Shown in pieces: positions 57,063 through 64,000 of a stretch of 64,000 bases of DNA. The stretch comes from Corynebacterium deserti GIMN1.010 (GTDB lineage Bacteria > Actinomycetota > Actinomycetes > Mycobacteriales > Mycobacteriaceae), in the NCBI RefSeq assembly GCF_001277995.1, contig NZ_CP009220.1, forward strand, positions 2,418,001 to 2,482,000, read 5' to 3'. The notes beneath the pieces were generated by a model that searched no databases, was not told where the DNA came from, and saw nothing but the letters and a program-made list of their open reading frames with translations. Position 1 is the stretch's first letter, and every line of letters starts with the position of its first letter. A program made the translations under genes and the position numbers.

Positions 57063-57136
57063 GCCACAACTTTACGCGCATTCACCGTGCGAGTTCGACA
57101 AAATTCCCACACTTTCTGTCGTCTGTTACCGATGTG

Positions 57137-57559
57137 TTAGCCCGCATCACCCCGCAGCTTCGCCTCCACCTTGTCACTCACCCCAACAATCGCGTATGCC
57201 GTCGGCCAGAAATCACCATCGTCGAGGAACTCCTCCTCTTTGAAACTGATCGTTTCGTACCGCGTATGGTACTTAGCCGCCGGTTAGTAAAACACGACAA
57301 CCTTCCCATCACGCGCGCACGACGGGAATCCATACCACGTTTTGGGGTCCAAATGCGGTGCTTCTTCCCGCACAATCAGGTGCAACAGCTGGGTGACTTC
57401 TTGGTCAATCCCCTCCAGTGACTGAATCACCGCAGCACACTCAGCTGCTTCGCGTTCCTTCTTTTTCGTGCCTGTACCGCCCGCGGACTCTGCGTGCAAT
57501 GCCGCTGCCCGCTGTTTCATGGCCTGTAATTCTGCGTCGCTAAATCCTGAGTTATCCAC
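57137..57559 (-). pseudogene. DUF1801-family gene interrupted by an in-frame TAA
   Basis: The frame from GTG 57559 (VDNSGFSDAELQAMKQRAAA) runs through APHLDPKTWYGFPSCARDGKVVVFY, meets TAA at 57286-57284, and then continues in the same frame as PAAKYHTRYETISFKEEEF, LDDGDFWPTAYAIVGVSD to TAA at 57137. Both halves match the DUF1801/YdhG-like family, in which a Gln normally follows the FF/FY pair; CAA to TAA would give this stop. Total length would be about 140 residues. The first DnaA box overlaps the start. Confidence 0.7.
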
Positions 57560-57592
57560 AGGCCCGGTGAGTCGAAAATGAGTTATCCACAG
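57553..57592. promoter_or_regulatory. Two perfect DnaA boxes in direct repeat
   Basis: TTATCCACA occurs at 57553-57561 and 57584-57592, same orientation, 31 bp apart, each within GAGTTATCCACAGG. This matches the E. coli consensus exactly. It lies in the gap between the DUF1801 remnant and the HNH gene. Confidence 0.65.
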
Positions 57593-57632
57593 GTTAAAGG
57601 TGCGCGCGTTTGGCAGCATTGATGATACGTCC

Positions 57633-57638
57633 TAGCCT
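57633..57638 (+). promoter_or_regulatory. -10 hexamer of a leaderless HNH-gene promoter
   Basis: TAGCCT ends 7 nt before ATG 57646; the DnaA box at 57584 is about 50 bp upstream of it. Confidence 0.55.
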
Positions 57639-57645
57639 GTGGGTC

Positions 57646-58770
57646 ATGACCGCGCTCGAGGAATTCATCAGCTCCTGGCACAACCCCATGCCGATCCTTC
57701 AGGAATCACGGGGGCTCAGTGTCCTTGAGCTGAGCAAAAAAGGCCTCGACGCCACCACTGCGAAGCAACTTCTCAGGCTTTCTCGCGTCTATTTCGGACC
57801 GGCGTTCGCCCCCAGCAAGCAGAAAGAAGCTATCGACGCCGCCCAACGCCAGCGCCATTCCATCGCAACGCTCCGCGAAATTGAACGCTTCGTCAAAAAG
57901 CTCCGTGACCGCAAAAACTCTTGGCGTCTCCGCCTTGCGCTCTGCCACCAACCCGCCAACCTGCGAACGCTCCGCGTCCACGCCACGCAACTTGTTGCGG
58001 AATTCAACGGCCCCGACGCCATCACCAACAAACCGCAACTGCTCGTTTCCGCAATCCCCGGGTCAACGTTTTCACGATTGCTTATCGACGCTCCCAGCCA
58101 CCTAATCCGCACCGCCGTCGATAAGCTCAACGCCCGTACCGACCAGCAGCACCCCGCGCTTGCTGCGCTTGCGCTGCTCTGCGGCGACACCAGCCCCGCT
58201 GAGGCAGTCAAGGTTCCCGTCACCCCGGCGATCATCTTGTCGCTTCCTGACGCGACCACCCTCGCCACCACCCTCGCCACCACCCTCGATTCCGCAGATG
58301 ACTCCGCCGATGACATTGTCTTGTCCCTCACCAACGGCACCCGCATGACTGGCAAAGAATTCATCGAGAACACCCTCCACGAATCCGGCCTCGTCATGCT
58401 TGTCGACCCCATCCGCGGCCCCGTCAACCTATACCGCACCAGCCGCTTCCCCAACCCGAAGCAGCGCCTCATGGCGAAACTTGAAAACCCCGTCTGTCCC
58501 TCCCCTGGATGCTCCGTCGGCGCCGACTACAGCCAAGTCCACCACATAACAGCCTGGAAAAACGGAGGGAACACCAACATGACAGACCTCACCTCAGCCT
58601 GCAAATTCCATAATGGACGAAACGACGACGACCGTCATACTCCCCGCCACGGCCACCTCAAACGAATACGCGGTCACATCCACCACGTACCCGCATTCGG
58701 CGGACCACCCCAACTCAACAATCACCCCGTAGCGCGAGGCGGGGCAATGCGCATCGCCGTGCCCATATAG
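57646..58770 (+). CDS. HNH-endonuclease-domain protein (DUF222-like)
   Basis: A 374-residue protein of the actinobacterial DUF222/HNH group. A helical N-terminal region of about 270 residues precedes an HNH module: CPSPGCSVGADYSQVHHITAWK, NMTDLTSACKFHNGRNDD, with the zinc Cys and catalytic His pair. These proteins are often multi-copy in corynebacterial and mycobacterial genomes and their role is unclear; a DNA nick or restriction-like function is inference. ATG 57646 is chosen from its -10 spacing; an upstream start in the same frame adds 12 residues. Confidence 0.82.
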   Translation: MTALEEFISSWHNPMPILQESRGLSVLELSKKGLDATTAKQLLRLSRVYFGPAFAPSKQKEAIDAAQRQRHSIATLREIERFVKKLRDRKNSWRLRLALCHQPANLRTLRVHATQLVAEFNGPDAITNKPQLLVSAIPGSTFSRLLIDAPSHLIRTAVDKLNARTDQQHPALAALALLCGDTSPAEAVKVPVTPAIILSLPDATTLATTLATTLDSADDSADDIVLSLTNGTRMTGKEFIENTLHESGLVMLVDPIRGPVNLYRTSRFPNPKQRLMAKLENPVCPSPGCSVGADYSQVHHITAWKNGGNTNMTDLTSACKFHNGRNDDDRHTPRHGHLKRIRGHIHHVPAFGGPPQLNNHPVARGGAMRIAVPI

Positions 58771-58783
58771 ACGCGCAGCGGAT

Positions 58784-58815
58784 CAAAGTCGTGATTAAAT
58801 CAAGACTTTGTTTAC
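58784..58815 (+). terminator. First hairpin after the HNH gene
   Basis: CAAAGTC and GACTTTG arms at 58784-58790 and 58804-58810, followed by TTTACTT. Confidence 0.55.
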
Positions 58816-58828
58816 TTGTAAATGTGAA

Positions 58829-58866
58829 CCCCTTGACTAAAGCTGCATGTCAAGGGGTGTTTTTTG
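58829..58866 (+). terminator. Second terminator after the HNH gene
   Basis: CCCCTTGAC and GTCAAGGGG pair around 11 nt and are followed by TGTTTTTTG, directly abutting the convergent tRNA-Thr gene. Confidence 0.82.
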
Positions 58867-58939
58867 AGCTGGAGACGAGACTTGAACTCGCAACCTACGC
58901 ATTACAAGTGCGTTGCGCTACCAATTGCGCCACTCCAGC
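58867..58939 (-). tRNA. tRNA-Thr (anticodon UGU)
   Basis: The minus strand gives a 73-nt cloverleaf: acceptor GCTGGAG with CTCCAGC, D arm GGCGCAATTGGTAGCGC, anticodon loop CTTGTAA (UGU), T arm GCGAG-TTCAAGT-CTCGT and discriminator T. CCA is not encoded. Confidence 0.95.
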
Positions 58940-59049
58940 ACCGCAGTTGATGGAGACCATCAAGTACAAAAATGTATCGTAGCGCATAGGTACATCACAA
59001 AGGAATTCGGCGCTAGAGTATCTTTTGGACCGTGCACAAACGACCCTGA

Positions 59050-60537
59050 TTGGACACATTCTCCTTGCAAAATCTTTTCCAACGGTTTCTGAGTTTCGCT
59101 ACCCTCCAGGGTCGCATCTCGACCGTTGATGCTGCAAAAGCTGCTCCACCTCCCTCCCCACTTGCGCCCATCGATCTCACCGATCACAGTCAAGTGGCGG
59201 GTGTCATGAACTTGGCTGCTCGAATCGGTGACATTCTGCTGTCTTCGGGCACATCCAACAGCGATACCAAGGTTCAAATCAGGGCGGTTACCTCCGCATA
59301 CGGCCTGTATTACACGCACGTGGACATCACACTGAACACGATCACCATCTTCACCAACATTGGTTTGGAAAAAAAGATGCCTGTCAATGTGTTCCATGTG
59401 GTGGGAAAACTCGACACCAACTTTTCCAAATTGTCGGAAGTCGACCGCCTCATCCGCTCCATCCAGGCCGGTGCCACCCCACCCGAGGTCGCCGAGAAAA
59501 TCCTCGACGAACTAGAACAATCACCCGCTTCCTATGGATTCCCCACCGCTTTGCTCGGGTGGGCCACCATGGGTGGTGCTGTCGCGGTGTTGCTCGGCGG
59601 TGGATGGCAGGTGTCGCTCATTGCGTTCTTGACATCATTGATCATTATTGCCACGACAACATTCCTCGGCCGGAAAGGCCTGCCAACATTCTTCCAAAAC
59701 GTTGTTGGAGGACTGATTGCCACGATTCCAGCAGCTGCAGCCTATGCAGCCGCATTGAGTTTTGGACTGGAAATTAAGCCAAGCCAAATTATTGCTTCCG
59801 GAATCGTCGTTTTGCTTGCAGGTTTGACACTCGTGCAATCGCTTCAGGATGGCATCACAGGCGCCCCGGTCACAGCAAGTGCGCGCTTTTTCGAAACACT
59901 GCTGTTTACCGGAGGCATCGTGGCCGGTGTCGGTTTAGGTATTCAGTTGTCCGGCGCACTAAATGTCATGCTCCCGCCAATGGAGTCAGCGGCGGCCCCG
60001 AATCCCTCGTCGATAGCCGTTCGCGTTATTGCCGGCGGCGTCGCAGCTGCTGCCTTCGCCGTGGGCTGCTACGCCGAGTGGTCGTCTGTAGTTATCGCGG
60101 GCCTGACCGCGCTGATGGGTTCCGCGTTCTATTATTTCTTCATCATTTACGCAGGTTCCGTCTCTGCAGCTGCGATCGCCGCCACCGCCGTCGGTTTCAC
60201 AGGTGGTTTGTTGGCACGTCGATTCCTCATCCCACCACTCATCGTCGCGATTGCCGGTATCACCCCCATGCTGCCCGGTCTGTCGATCTACCGAGGAATG
60301 TACGCCACCCTCAACGATCAAACACTGATGGGATTTACCAATATTGCAGTTGCCCTCGGTACAGCTTCCGCCTTGGCTGCAGGCGTGGTGCTGGGCGAAT
60401 GGATCGCGCGAAGGCTGCGCCGACCACCACGCTTCAATCCTTATCGAGCCTTCACCAAAGCCAATGCATTCTCCTTCCAGGAAGCCCAGCAAAAGCAACG
60501 TCGTCACAAGCGCAGAGCCAAAACGACGAAAAACTAG
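59050..60537 (+). CDS. thrE: Threonine/serine exporter ThrE
   Basis: The archetype of the ThrE exporter family, moving L-threonine and L-serine out of the cell. A soluble N-terminal domain (about 1-150, ARIGDILLSSGTSNSDTKVQ, hydrolase-like) precedes ten membrane spans and a basic C-terminal tail (RRPPRFNPYRAFTKAN). LPTFFQNVVGGLIATIPAAAA and PPLIVAIAGITPMLPGLSIY are characteristic. TTG 59050 is the earliest start; TTG 59065 is another. TAGAGT at 59013-59018 may be the -10. The 3' end differs from the C. glutamicum protein as I recall it (…RRHKRRAKTTKN). Confidence 0.94.
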   Translation: MDTFSLQNLFQRFLSFATLQGRISTVDAAKAAPPPSPLAPIDLTDHSQVAGVMNLAARIGDILLSSGTSNSDTKVQIRAVTSAYGLYYTHVDITLNTITIFTNIGLEKKMPVNVFHVVGKLDTNFSKLSEVDRLIRSIQAGATPPEVAEKILDELEQSPASYGFPTALLGWATMGGAVAVLLGGGWQVSLIAFLTSLIIIATTTFLGRKGLPTFFQNVVGGLIATIPAAAAYAAALSFGLEIKPSQIIASGIVVLLAGLTLVQSLQDGITGAPVTASARFFETLLFTGGIVAGVGLGIQLSGALNVMLPPMESAAAPNPSSIAVRVIAGGVAAAAFAVGCYAEWSSVVIAGLTALMGSAFYYFFIIYAGSVSAAAIAATAVGFTGGLLARRFLIPPLIVAIAGITPMLPGLSIYRGMYATLNDQTLMGFTNIAVALGTASALAAGVVLGEWIARRLRRPPRFNPYRAFTKANAFSFQEAQQKQRRHKRRAKTTKN

Positions 60538-60608
60538 CTGCTTAGGCGATATGGCCCGAAATAGCGTAGAATCTTGGGTCGATCGCTTTTTACCACTCAG
60601 GAGGATCC

Positions 60609-60935
60609 TTGCCGGCCAAAATTACGGACACTCGTCCCACCCCAGAATCCCTTCACGCAGTTGAAGAGGAAACCGCAGCTGGAGCCCGCAGGATTGTCGC
60701 TACGTACTCCAAGGATTTCTTCGACGGCGTCACATTGATGTGCATGCTCGGCGTTGAGCCTCAGGGTCTGCGATACACCAAGGTCGCATCTGAGCACGAG
60801 GAAGCGCAGCCAAAGAAGGCGGCGAAGCGTACCCGTAAGGCACCGGCTAAGAAGGCTACTGCGAAGAAGACAACGAAAAAGACCACTAAGAAAACAACCA
60901 AAAAGACCACTAAGAAGACCGCGAAGAAATCTTAA
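60609..60935 (+). CDS. Small protein with Lys-Thr-rich, histone-H1-like tail
   Basis: A 108-residue protein. The globular part (1-66) has EEETAAGARRIVATYSKDFF and MCMLGVEPQGLRYTKV, conserved in this genus before otsA. From about residue 70 it turns into a tail AAKRTRKAPAKKATAKK followed by five near-identical KKTT units and AKKS. The tail resembles eukaryotic histone H1 and mycobacterial Lys-rich DNA-binding proteins, so nucleic-acid binding is likely. A TTG start follows AGGAGG. It ends 11 nt before otsA. Confidence 0.78.
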   Translation: MPAKITDTRPTPESLHAVEEETAAGARRIVATYSKDFFDGVTLMCMLGVEPQGLRYTKVASEHEEAQPKKAAKRTRKAPAKKATAKKTTKKTTKKTTKKTTKKTAKKS

Positions 60936-60946
60936 GTCGGAATTTT

Positions 60947-62404
60947 ATGGATGATTCCAACAGCTTCGTCGTCGTAGCTAACCGCCTCCCGGTGGATATG
61001 TCTGTCCACCCCGACGGCACATACAGCATCTCTCCCAGCCCAGGTGGTCTCGTCACTGGGCTGTCCCCCGTTTTGGAGAAGCACCGTGGCTGCTGGGTCG
61101 GATGGCCAGGTACCGTCGATGTTGCACCTGAGCCATTTCGCACTGAGACGGGTGTGTTGTTGCACCCTGTGGTCTTAACGGCCAACGATTTCGAAGGCTT
61201 CTATGAGGGGTTCTCCAACGCCACGTTGTGGCCGTTGTTCCATGACCTCATCGTCACACCGACGTACAACACGGAGTGGTGGCAGGCGTTTCGGGAAGTG
61301 AACCTAAAGTTTGCCCAGGCGGTGTCTGAAGTATCCGCCCACGGCGCGACTGTATGGGTTCAGGATTATCAGCTATTGCTGGTTCCAGGCATTTTGCGTC
61401 AAATGCGCCCCGACCTTAAGATTGGGTTCTTCCTTCACATTCCATTCCCATCGCCTGATTTGTTTAGGCAATTACCATGGCGCGAAGAAATTGTTCGTGG
61501 CATGCTCGGCGCCGATCTTCTCGGGTTCCACTTGGTGCAAAACGCTGAGAACTTCCTAGCGCTCACGCAACAAGTTGCAGGCGCCGCTGGATCGCACGTG
61601 GGACAGCCGAACACGCTCAACGTCAGTGGTGGCGCACTGGTACGCGAGGTCGGCGCCCATGTCACAACGGCTGATGGTCGTAGGGTCGGCGTCGGGGCGT
61701 TTCCTATCTCGATTGATGTTGAAGCGTTTGAGAGGGCGTCGACAAGCAAAGTCTCTGAGTTGCTGACCACCCTGGGCTCGCCGGACACCGTATTTTTAGG
61801 CGTCGACCGCCTTGACTACACCAAAGGAATCCTCCAGCGACTACTCGCATTTGAAGAACTGCTGGAGTCCGGCGCACTCGATCCTGAGAAGGCCGTTTTC
61901 CTGCAGGTAGCGACCCCCTCCCGCGAGCGCATCGAACACTACCGCGTTTCGCGCTCCCAAGTGGAAGAAGCCGTGGGGCGAATCAACGGTCGTTTCGGGC
62001 GCATGGGACACCCCGTCGTGCATTACCTGCACCGCTCGCTGAGCAAGGCTGACCTCCAAGTGCTGTACGCCGTCGCCGATGTCATGCTGGTAACCCCGTT
62101 TAAGGACGGCATGAACCTTGTAGCAAAGGAGTTTGTGGCCAACCACCGGGACGGTTCGGGCGCACTGGTGCTGTCGGAATTCGCTGGCGCTGCTGTCGAA
62201 CTGACCGGCGCGTACCTGTGCAACCCATTCGACGTTGAATCAATCAAGCGCCAGATGGTGGCCGCAGTTCACGACCTTGAGCACAACCCGGCGTCGGCAC
62301 GGTCGCGGATGATCACCAACAGCGAGCAAGTGTACACCCACGACGTCAACGTGTGGGCCAACAGTTTCCTAACTTGCTTGGCTGATGCGGGAGAGGATTC
62401 ATGA
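60947..62404 (+). CDS. otsA: Trehalose-6-phosphate synthase OtsA
   Basis: A GT20 glycosyltransferase making trehalose-6-phosphate from UDP- or other NDP-glucose and glucose-6-phosphate. The 485 residues show [12 protein letters not shown], the loop [51 protein letters not shown], and [14 protein letters not shown]. Trehalose here serves stress protection and as mycolate carrier. It is the second gene of a run with the Lys-rich protein and, by a 4-bp overlap, the lipoprotein. Confidence 0.96.
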   Translation: MDDSNSFVVVANRLPVDMSVHPDGTYSISPSPGGLVTGLSPVLEKHRGCWVGWPGTVDVAPEPFRTETGVLLHPVVLTANDFEGFYEGFSNATLWPLFHDLIVTPTYNTEWWQAFREVNLKFAQAVSEVSAHGATVWVQDYQLLLVPGILRQMRPDLKIGFFLHIPFPSPDLFRQLPWREEIVRGMLGADLLGFHLVQNAENFLALTQQVAGAAGSHVGQPNTLNVSGGALVREVGAHVTTADGRRVGVGAFPISIDVEAFERASTSKVSELLTTLGSPDTVFLGVDRLDYTKGILQRLLAFEELLESGALDPEKAVFLQVATPSRERIEHYRVSRSQVEEAVGRINGRFGRMGHPVVHYLHRSLSKADLQVLYAVADVMLVTPFKDGMNLVAKEFVANHRDGSGALVLSEFAGAAVELTGAYLCNPFDVESIKRQMVAAVHDLEHNPASARSRMITNSEQVYTHDVNVWANSFLTCLADAGEDS

Positions 62405-62892
62405 AGCGATTTCTAGCGGGTGTGGTTGGCGTATCGACAATCGCGACATTGGCCGCATGCGGTTCAGACGTCGTTGAAATGACCGATTCCACGTGGCTGG
62501 TGACTAACATTTACACCTCACCAGACGAGCCACATGCCATCAGTGACCTGGTTGTGAATCAGCCGAGCCTTGATTTCGGTAATTCGTCGCTATCGGGCTT
62601 TACAGGTTGTGTTCCGTTCACGGGCCGTGCCGAGTTCCTGCGTGACGGCGAACCCAGCACTGTGGCGGACGCGAACTATGTGACGCTGTCATCATTGGAT
62701 TTCAATACTATCGATGATGACTGTATCGGCCAGGAACGTCTCGTTCATGATCGCATGGTGGAGCTGCTGCCGGGCTCATTTGAGATTTCTCGCTCGTCGG
62801 ATTCGGAAATTCTGCTGACACTTGACGTGGATGAGCTGGATCGCCCGTCGATGCGTTTGCTGTCATGGATCGCGCCGTCTGCGGAAAGATAG
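62401..62892 (+). CDS. META-domain-like lipoprotein
   Basis: A 163-residue lipoprotein. The signal ([20 protein letters not shown]) ends at a lipobox LAAC, with the Cys at residue 20. The body has TWLVTNIYTSPDEPHAI and a GNSSLSGFTGC segment followed by a second Cys (DDDCIG), like the META/HslJ fold. The start codon overlaps the otsA stop (ATGA), so it is coupled to trehalose synthesis; its function is unknown. It lies between otsA and otsB. Confidence 0.82.
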   Translation: MKRFLAGVVGVSTIATLAACGSDVVEMTDSTWLVTNIYTSPDEPHAISDLVVNQPSLDFGNSSLSGFTGCVPFTGRAEFLRDGEPSTVADANYVTLSSLDFNTIDDDCIGQERLVHDRMVELLPGSFEISRSSDSEILLTLDVDELDRPSMRLLSWIAPSAER

Positions 62893-62902
62893 TTTTTCCC
62901 CG

Positions 62903-62908
62903 TAGACT
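62903..62908 (+). promoter_or_regulatory. -10 hexamer of a leaderless otsB promoter
   Basis: TAGACT ends 7 nt before ATG 62916, giving otsB its own start of transcription downstream of the otsA run. Confidence 0.6.
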
Positions 62909-62915
62909 AGTGCGC

Positions 62916-63686
62916 ATGACTGTGACTTTGGAGGACATCGCACAAACTCGTAATCTGTTGGTTGTGTCGGATTTTGACGGCACCATCGCTGGTTTCAGCA
63001 AGGACCCTTACCAGGTTCCGATTAATCAAAAATCACTCAAAGCGGTGAAGGACATGTCTCAGTATGCAAACACTGACGTGGTGATTTTGTCTGGCCGCCA
63101 CCTCGAGGGGCTGAAGAAGGTCTTGGATCTGGGCACGTATCCGGTGACGCTGGTGGGTTCGCATGGTTCTGAGGATTCGTCCCGTCCGTGGCACATTACT
63201 CCGGTTGAGGAGGAGCGGTTGGCCCGTATCCATGAGGAGCTTGAGGCGATCATCGACGGCATTGAGGGGGCGTACGTCGAGGTCAAGCCGTTTCACCGCG
63301 TGTTGCACTTCATTCGCGTGTCTGACCCGGAGCTTATTCGTGGCATCAAGGAGAAGGCTGAGCACGTCGATACGTCGGGGCTGAAGGTGACGCAGGGCAA
63401 GAATATCGTCGAGTATTCTGTCAGCTCCACAACAAAGGGCTCGTGGCTTGCGGATTATGTTCGACGCACGGAACCAACGGGCGTGATTTTCATCGGCGAC
63501 GACACCACTGATGAGCATGGTTTTGAGGCGCTTGTCGACGACCCCCGCGCCCTGACCATCAAGGTTGGCCCGGGCGATACGTCCGCGAAGACCAGGGTGG
63601 ACAGTGTTGATGATGTGGGGATTTGCTTGGAGAAGCTCGCCTACCTGCGCATGCAGCACCTGGAGAACGAGCGCCTCGGCCATTAG
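62916..63686 (+). CDS. otsB: Trehalose-6-phosphate phosphatase OtsB
   Basis: A 256-residue HAD-type phosphatase releasing trehalose. Motif I is VVSDFDGTIAGF (Asp19, Asp21), ILSGRHLEGLKKVLDL motif II, GSHGSED recognises the sugar, and GDDTTDEHGFEAL is motif IV. ATG 62916 is preferred over an upstream in-frame start at 62865, which would lie inside the lipoprotein gene. The lipoprotein ends 23 bp upstream. Confidence 0.94.
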   Translation: MTVTLEDIAQTRNLLVVSDFDGTIAGFSKDPYQVPINQKSLKAVKDMSQYANTDVVILSGRHLEGLKKVLDLGTYPVTLVGSHGSEDSSRPWHITPVEEERLARIHEELEAIIDGIEGAYVEVKPFHRVLHFIRVSDPELIRGIKEKAEHVDTSGLKVTQGKNIVEYSVSSTTKGSWLADYVRRTEPTGVIFIGDDTTDEHGFEALVDDPRALTIKVGPGDTSAKTRVDSVDDVGICLEKLAYLRMQHLENERLGH

Positions 63687-63689
63687 CCC

Positions 63690-64000
63690 CTAGAGCTGCG
63701 CGACTGTGGACCCTGGATGGAACGTTGTCCGAAGGATGCTTCGCGGTTCCACGTGCTCGTGATTGATCATGTTGAGCAGCACCTGTCCAGCTTTGAATCC
63801 TTTGAGTTTGTTGGGCTGGATGACGGTGGTGAGATCGCGGGCAAGTGCCATGTTGGTGCCGTCATAGCCGGTCAGCGATAGGTCGGCGGGCACGCTTTTG
63901 CCGACAGATTCTAGGTACGCCAGGACACCAAACGCCAGGGAGTCGGTGGTGCACAGCACCGCGGTGAGTTCGGGGTGGGCTTCAAGCAATTGCTTTGCGA
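63690..64000 (-). CDS. LacI-family regulator, C-terminal part (runs off the right edge)
   Basis: The last 103 or so residues of a LacI/GalR-type regulator. The effector-domain motifs are QLLEAHPELTAVLCTTDSLA (FGVLAYLESVGK follows), VPADLSLTGYDGTNMA and TTVIQPNKLKGFKAGQ. The helix-turn-helix lies beyond the window. By position this may be the ipsA-type inositol regulator of C. glutamicum, but the C-terminus cannot prove it. It is convergent with otsB, 3 bp apart. Confidence 0.8.
   Translation of the reverse strand, partial: AKQLLEAHPELTAVLCTTDSLAFGVLAYLESVGKSVPADLSLTGYDGTNMALARDLTTVIQPNKLKGFKAGQVLLNMINHEHVEPRSILRTTFHPGSTVAQL

Overview
The window is chromosomal DNA of a Corynebacterium of the C. 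glutamicum group. It carries mycothiol biosynthesis (mshD) and a mycothiol peroxidase, meso-diaminopimelate dehydrogenase (ddh), the threonine exporter thrE, pyruvate:quinone oxidoreductase (pqo), the ActA CoA-transferase and the PhoSR two-component system, in the order I recall for C. glutamicum ATCC 13032. Ddh and ThrE differ from the ATCC 13032 proteins as I remember them at scattered positions, so this is probably a divergent strain or sister species; I cannot name it without a search.

Layout. 0-2.7 kb: N-terminal part of a large secreted repeat protein (runs off the left edge), an AT-rich gap and tRNA-Lys. 2.9-4.9 kb: actA and a repeat-bearing upstream region. 4.9-11.1 kb: dusB, phoU and the phosphate transporter pstSCAB. 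11.4-18 kb: mshD, a DUF2993/LmeA-like gene, a lipid-kinase gene, a nitrobindin, a PabC-like lyase, a YgfZ-like protein and DUF3073. 18.4-26.8 kb: purM, purF, purLQS with an SCP2-like protein, a thioesterase and a hemolysin-III protein. 26.9-34.8 kb: mycothiol peroxidase, a secreted nuclease, a DUF2334 protein, dctA and ptrB. 34.9-35.6 kb: two decayed genes. 35.6-41.1 kb: purC, a 38-residue peptide gene, purB, an avtA-like aminotransferase and purD. 41.2-44.6 kb: HIT protein, methyltransferase, phoS-phoR. 44.7-54 kb: MerR regulator, a PLP enzyme coupled to pqo, an MFS/TetR pair, a UMF1 transporter and a tandem GH16-like secreted protein. 54.4-64 kb: ddh, an esterase, an unusual HAD protein, a nonsense-disrupted DUF1801 gene, an HNH protein, tRNA-Thr, thrE, a histone-like Lys-rich protein, otsA, a lipoprotein, otsB and the end of a LacI-type regulator.

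Themes. (1) Phosphate: transporter, PhoU, PhoSR and an extracellular nuclease lie within 38 kb. (2) De novo purine synthesis: purM, F, L, Q, S, C, B and D are all on the minus strand, interleaved with other genes. (3) Many start codons sit 6-8 nt after a TANNNT hexamer, the signature of leaderless transcripts. (4) A short motif, GTCGANAAGC, recurs about 20 times in both orientations. (5) Two homologous 58-bp palindromic elements bracket the 48.7-54.2 kb accessory segment. (6) Three loci carry in-frame stops, each explicable by one C-to-T change.

I see no CRISPR array, rRNA, complete insertion sequence or prophage. The most interesting items are the palindromic pair, the recurrent GTCGANAAGC motif, the 38-residue amphipathic peptide gene with an upstream palindrome, paired perfect DnaA boxes, and the MerR and TetR operators readable from sequence alone.
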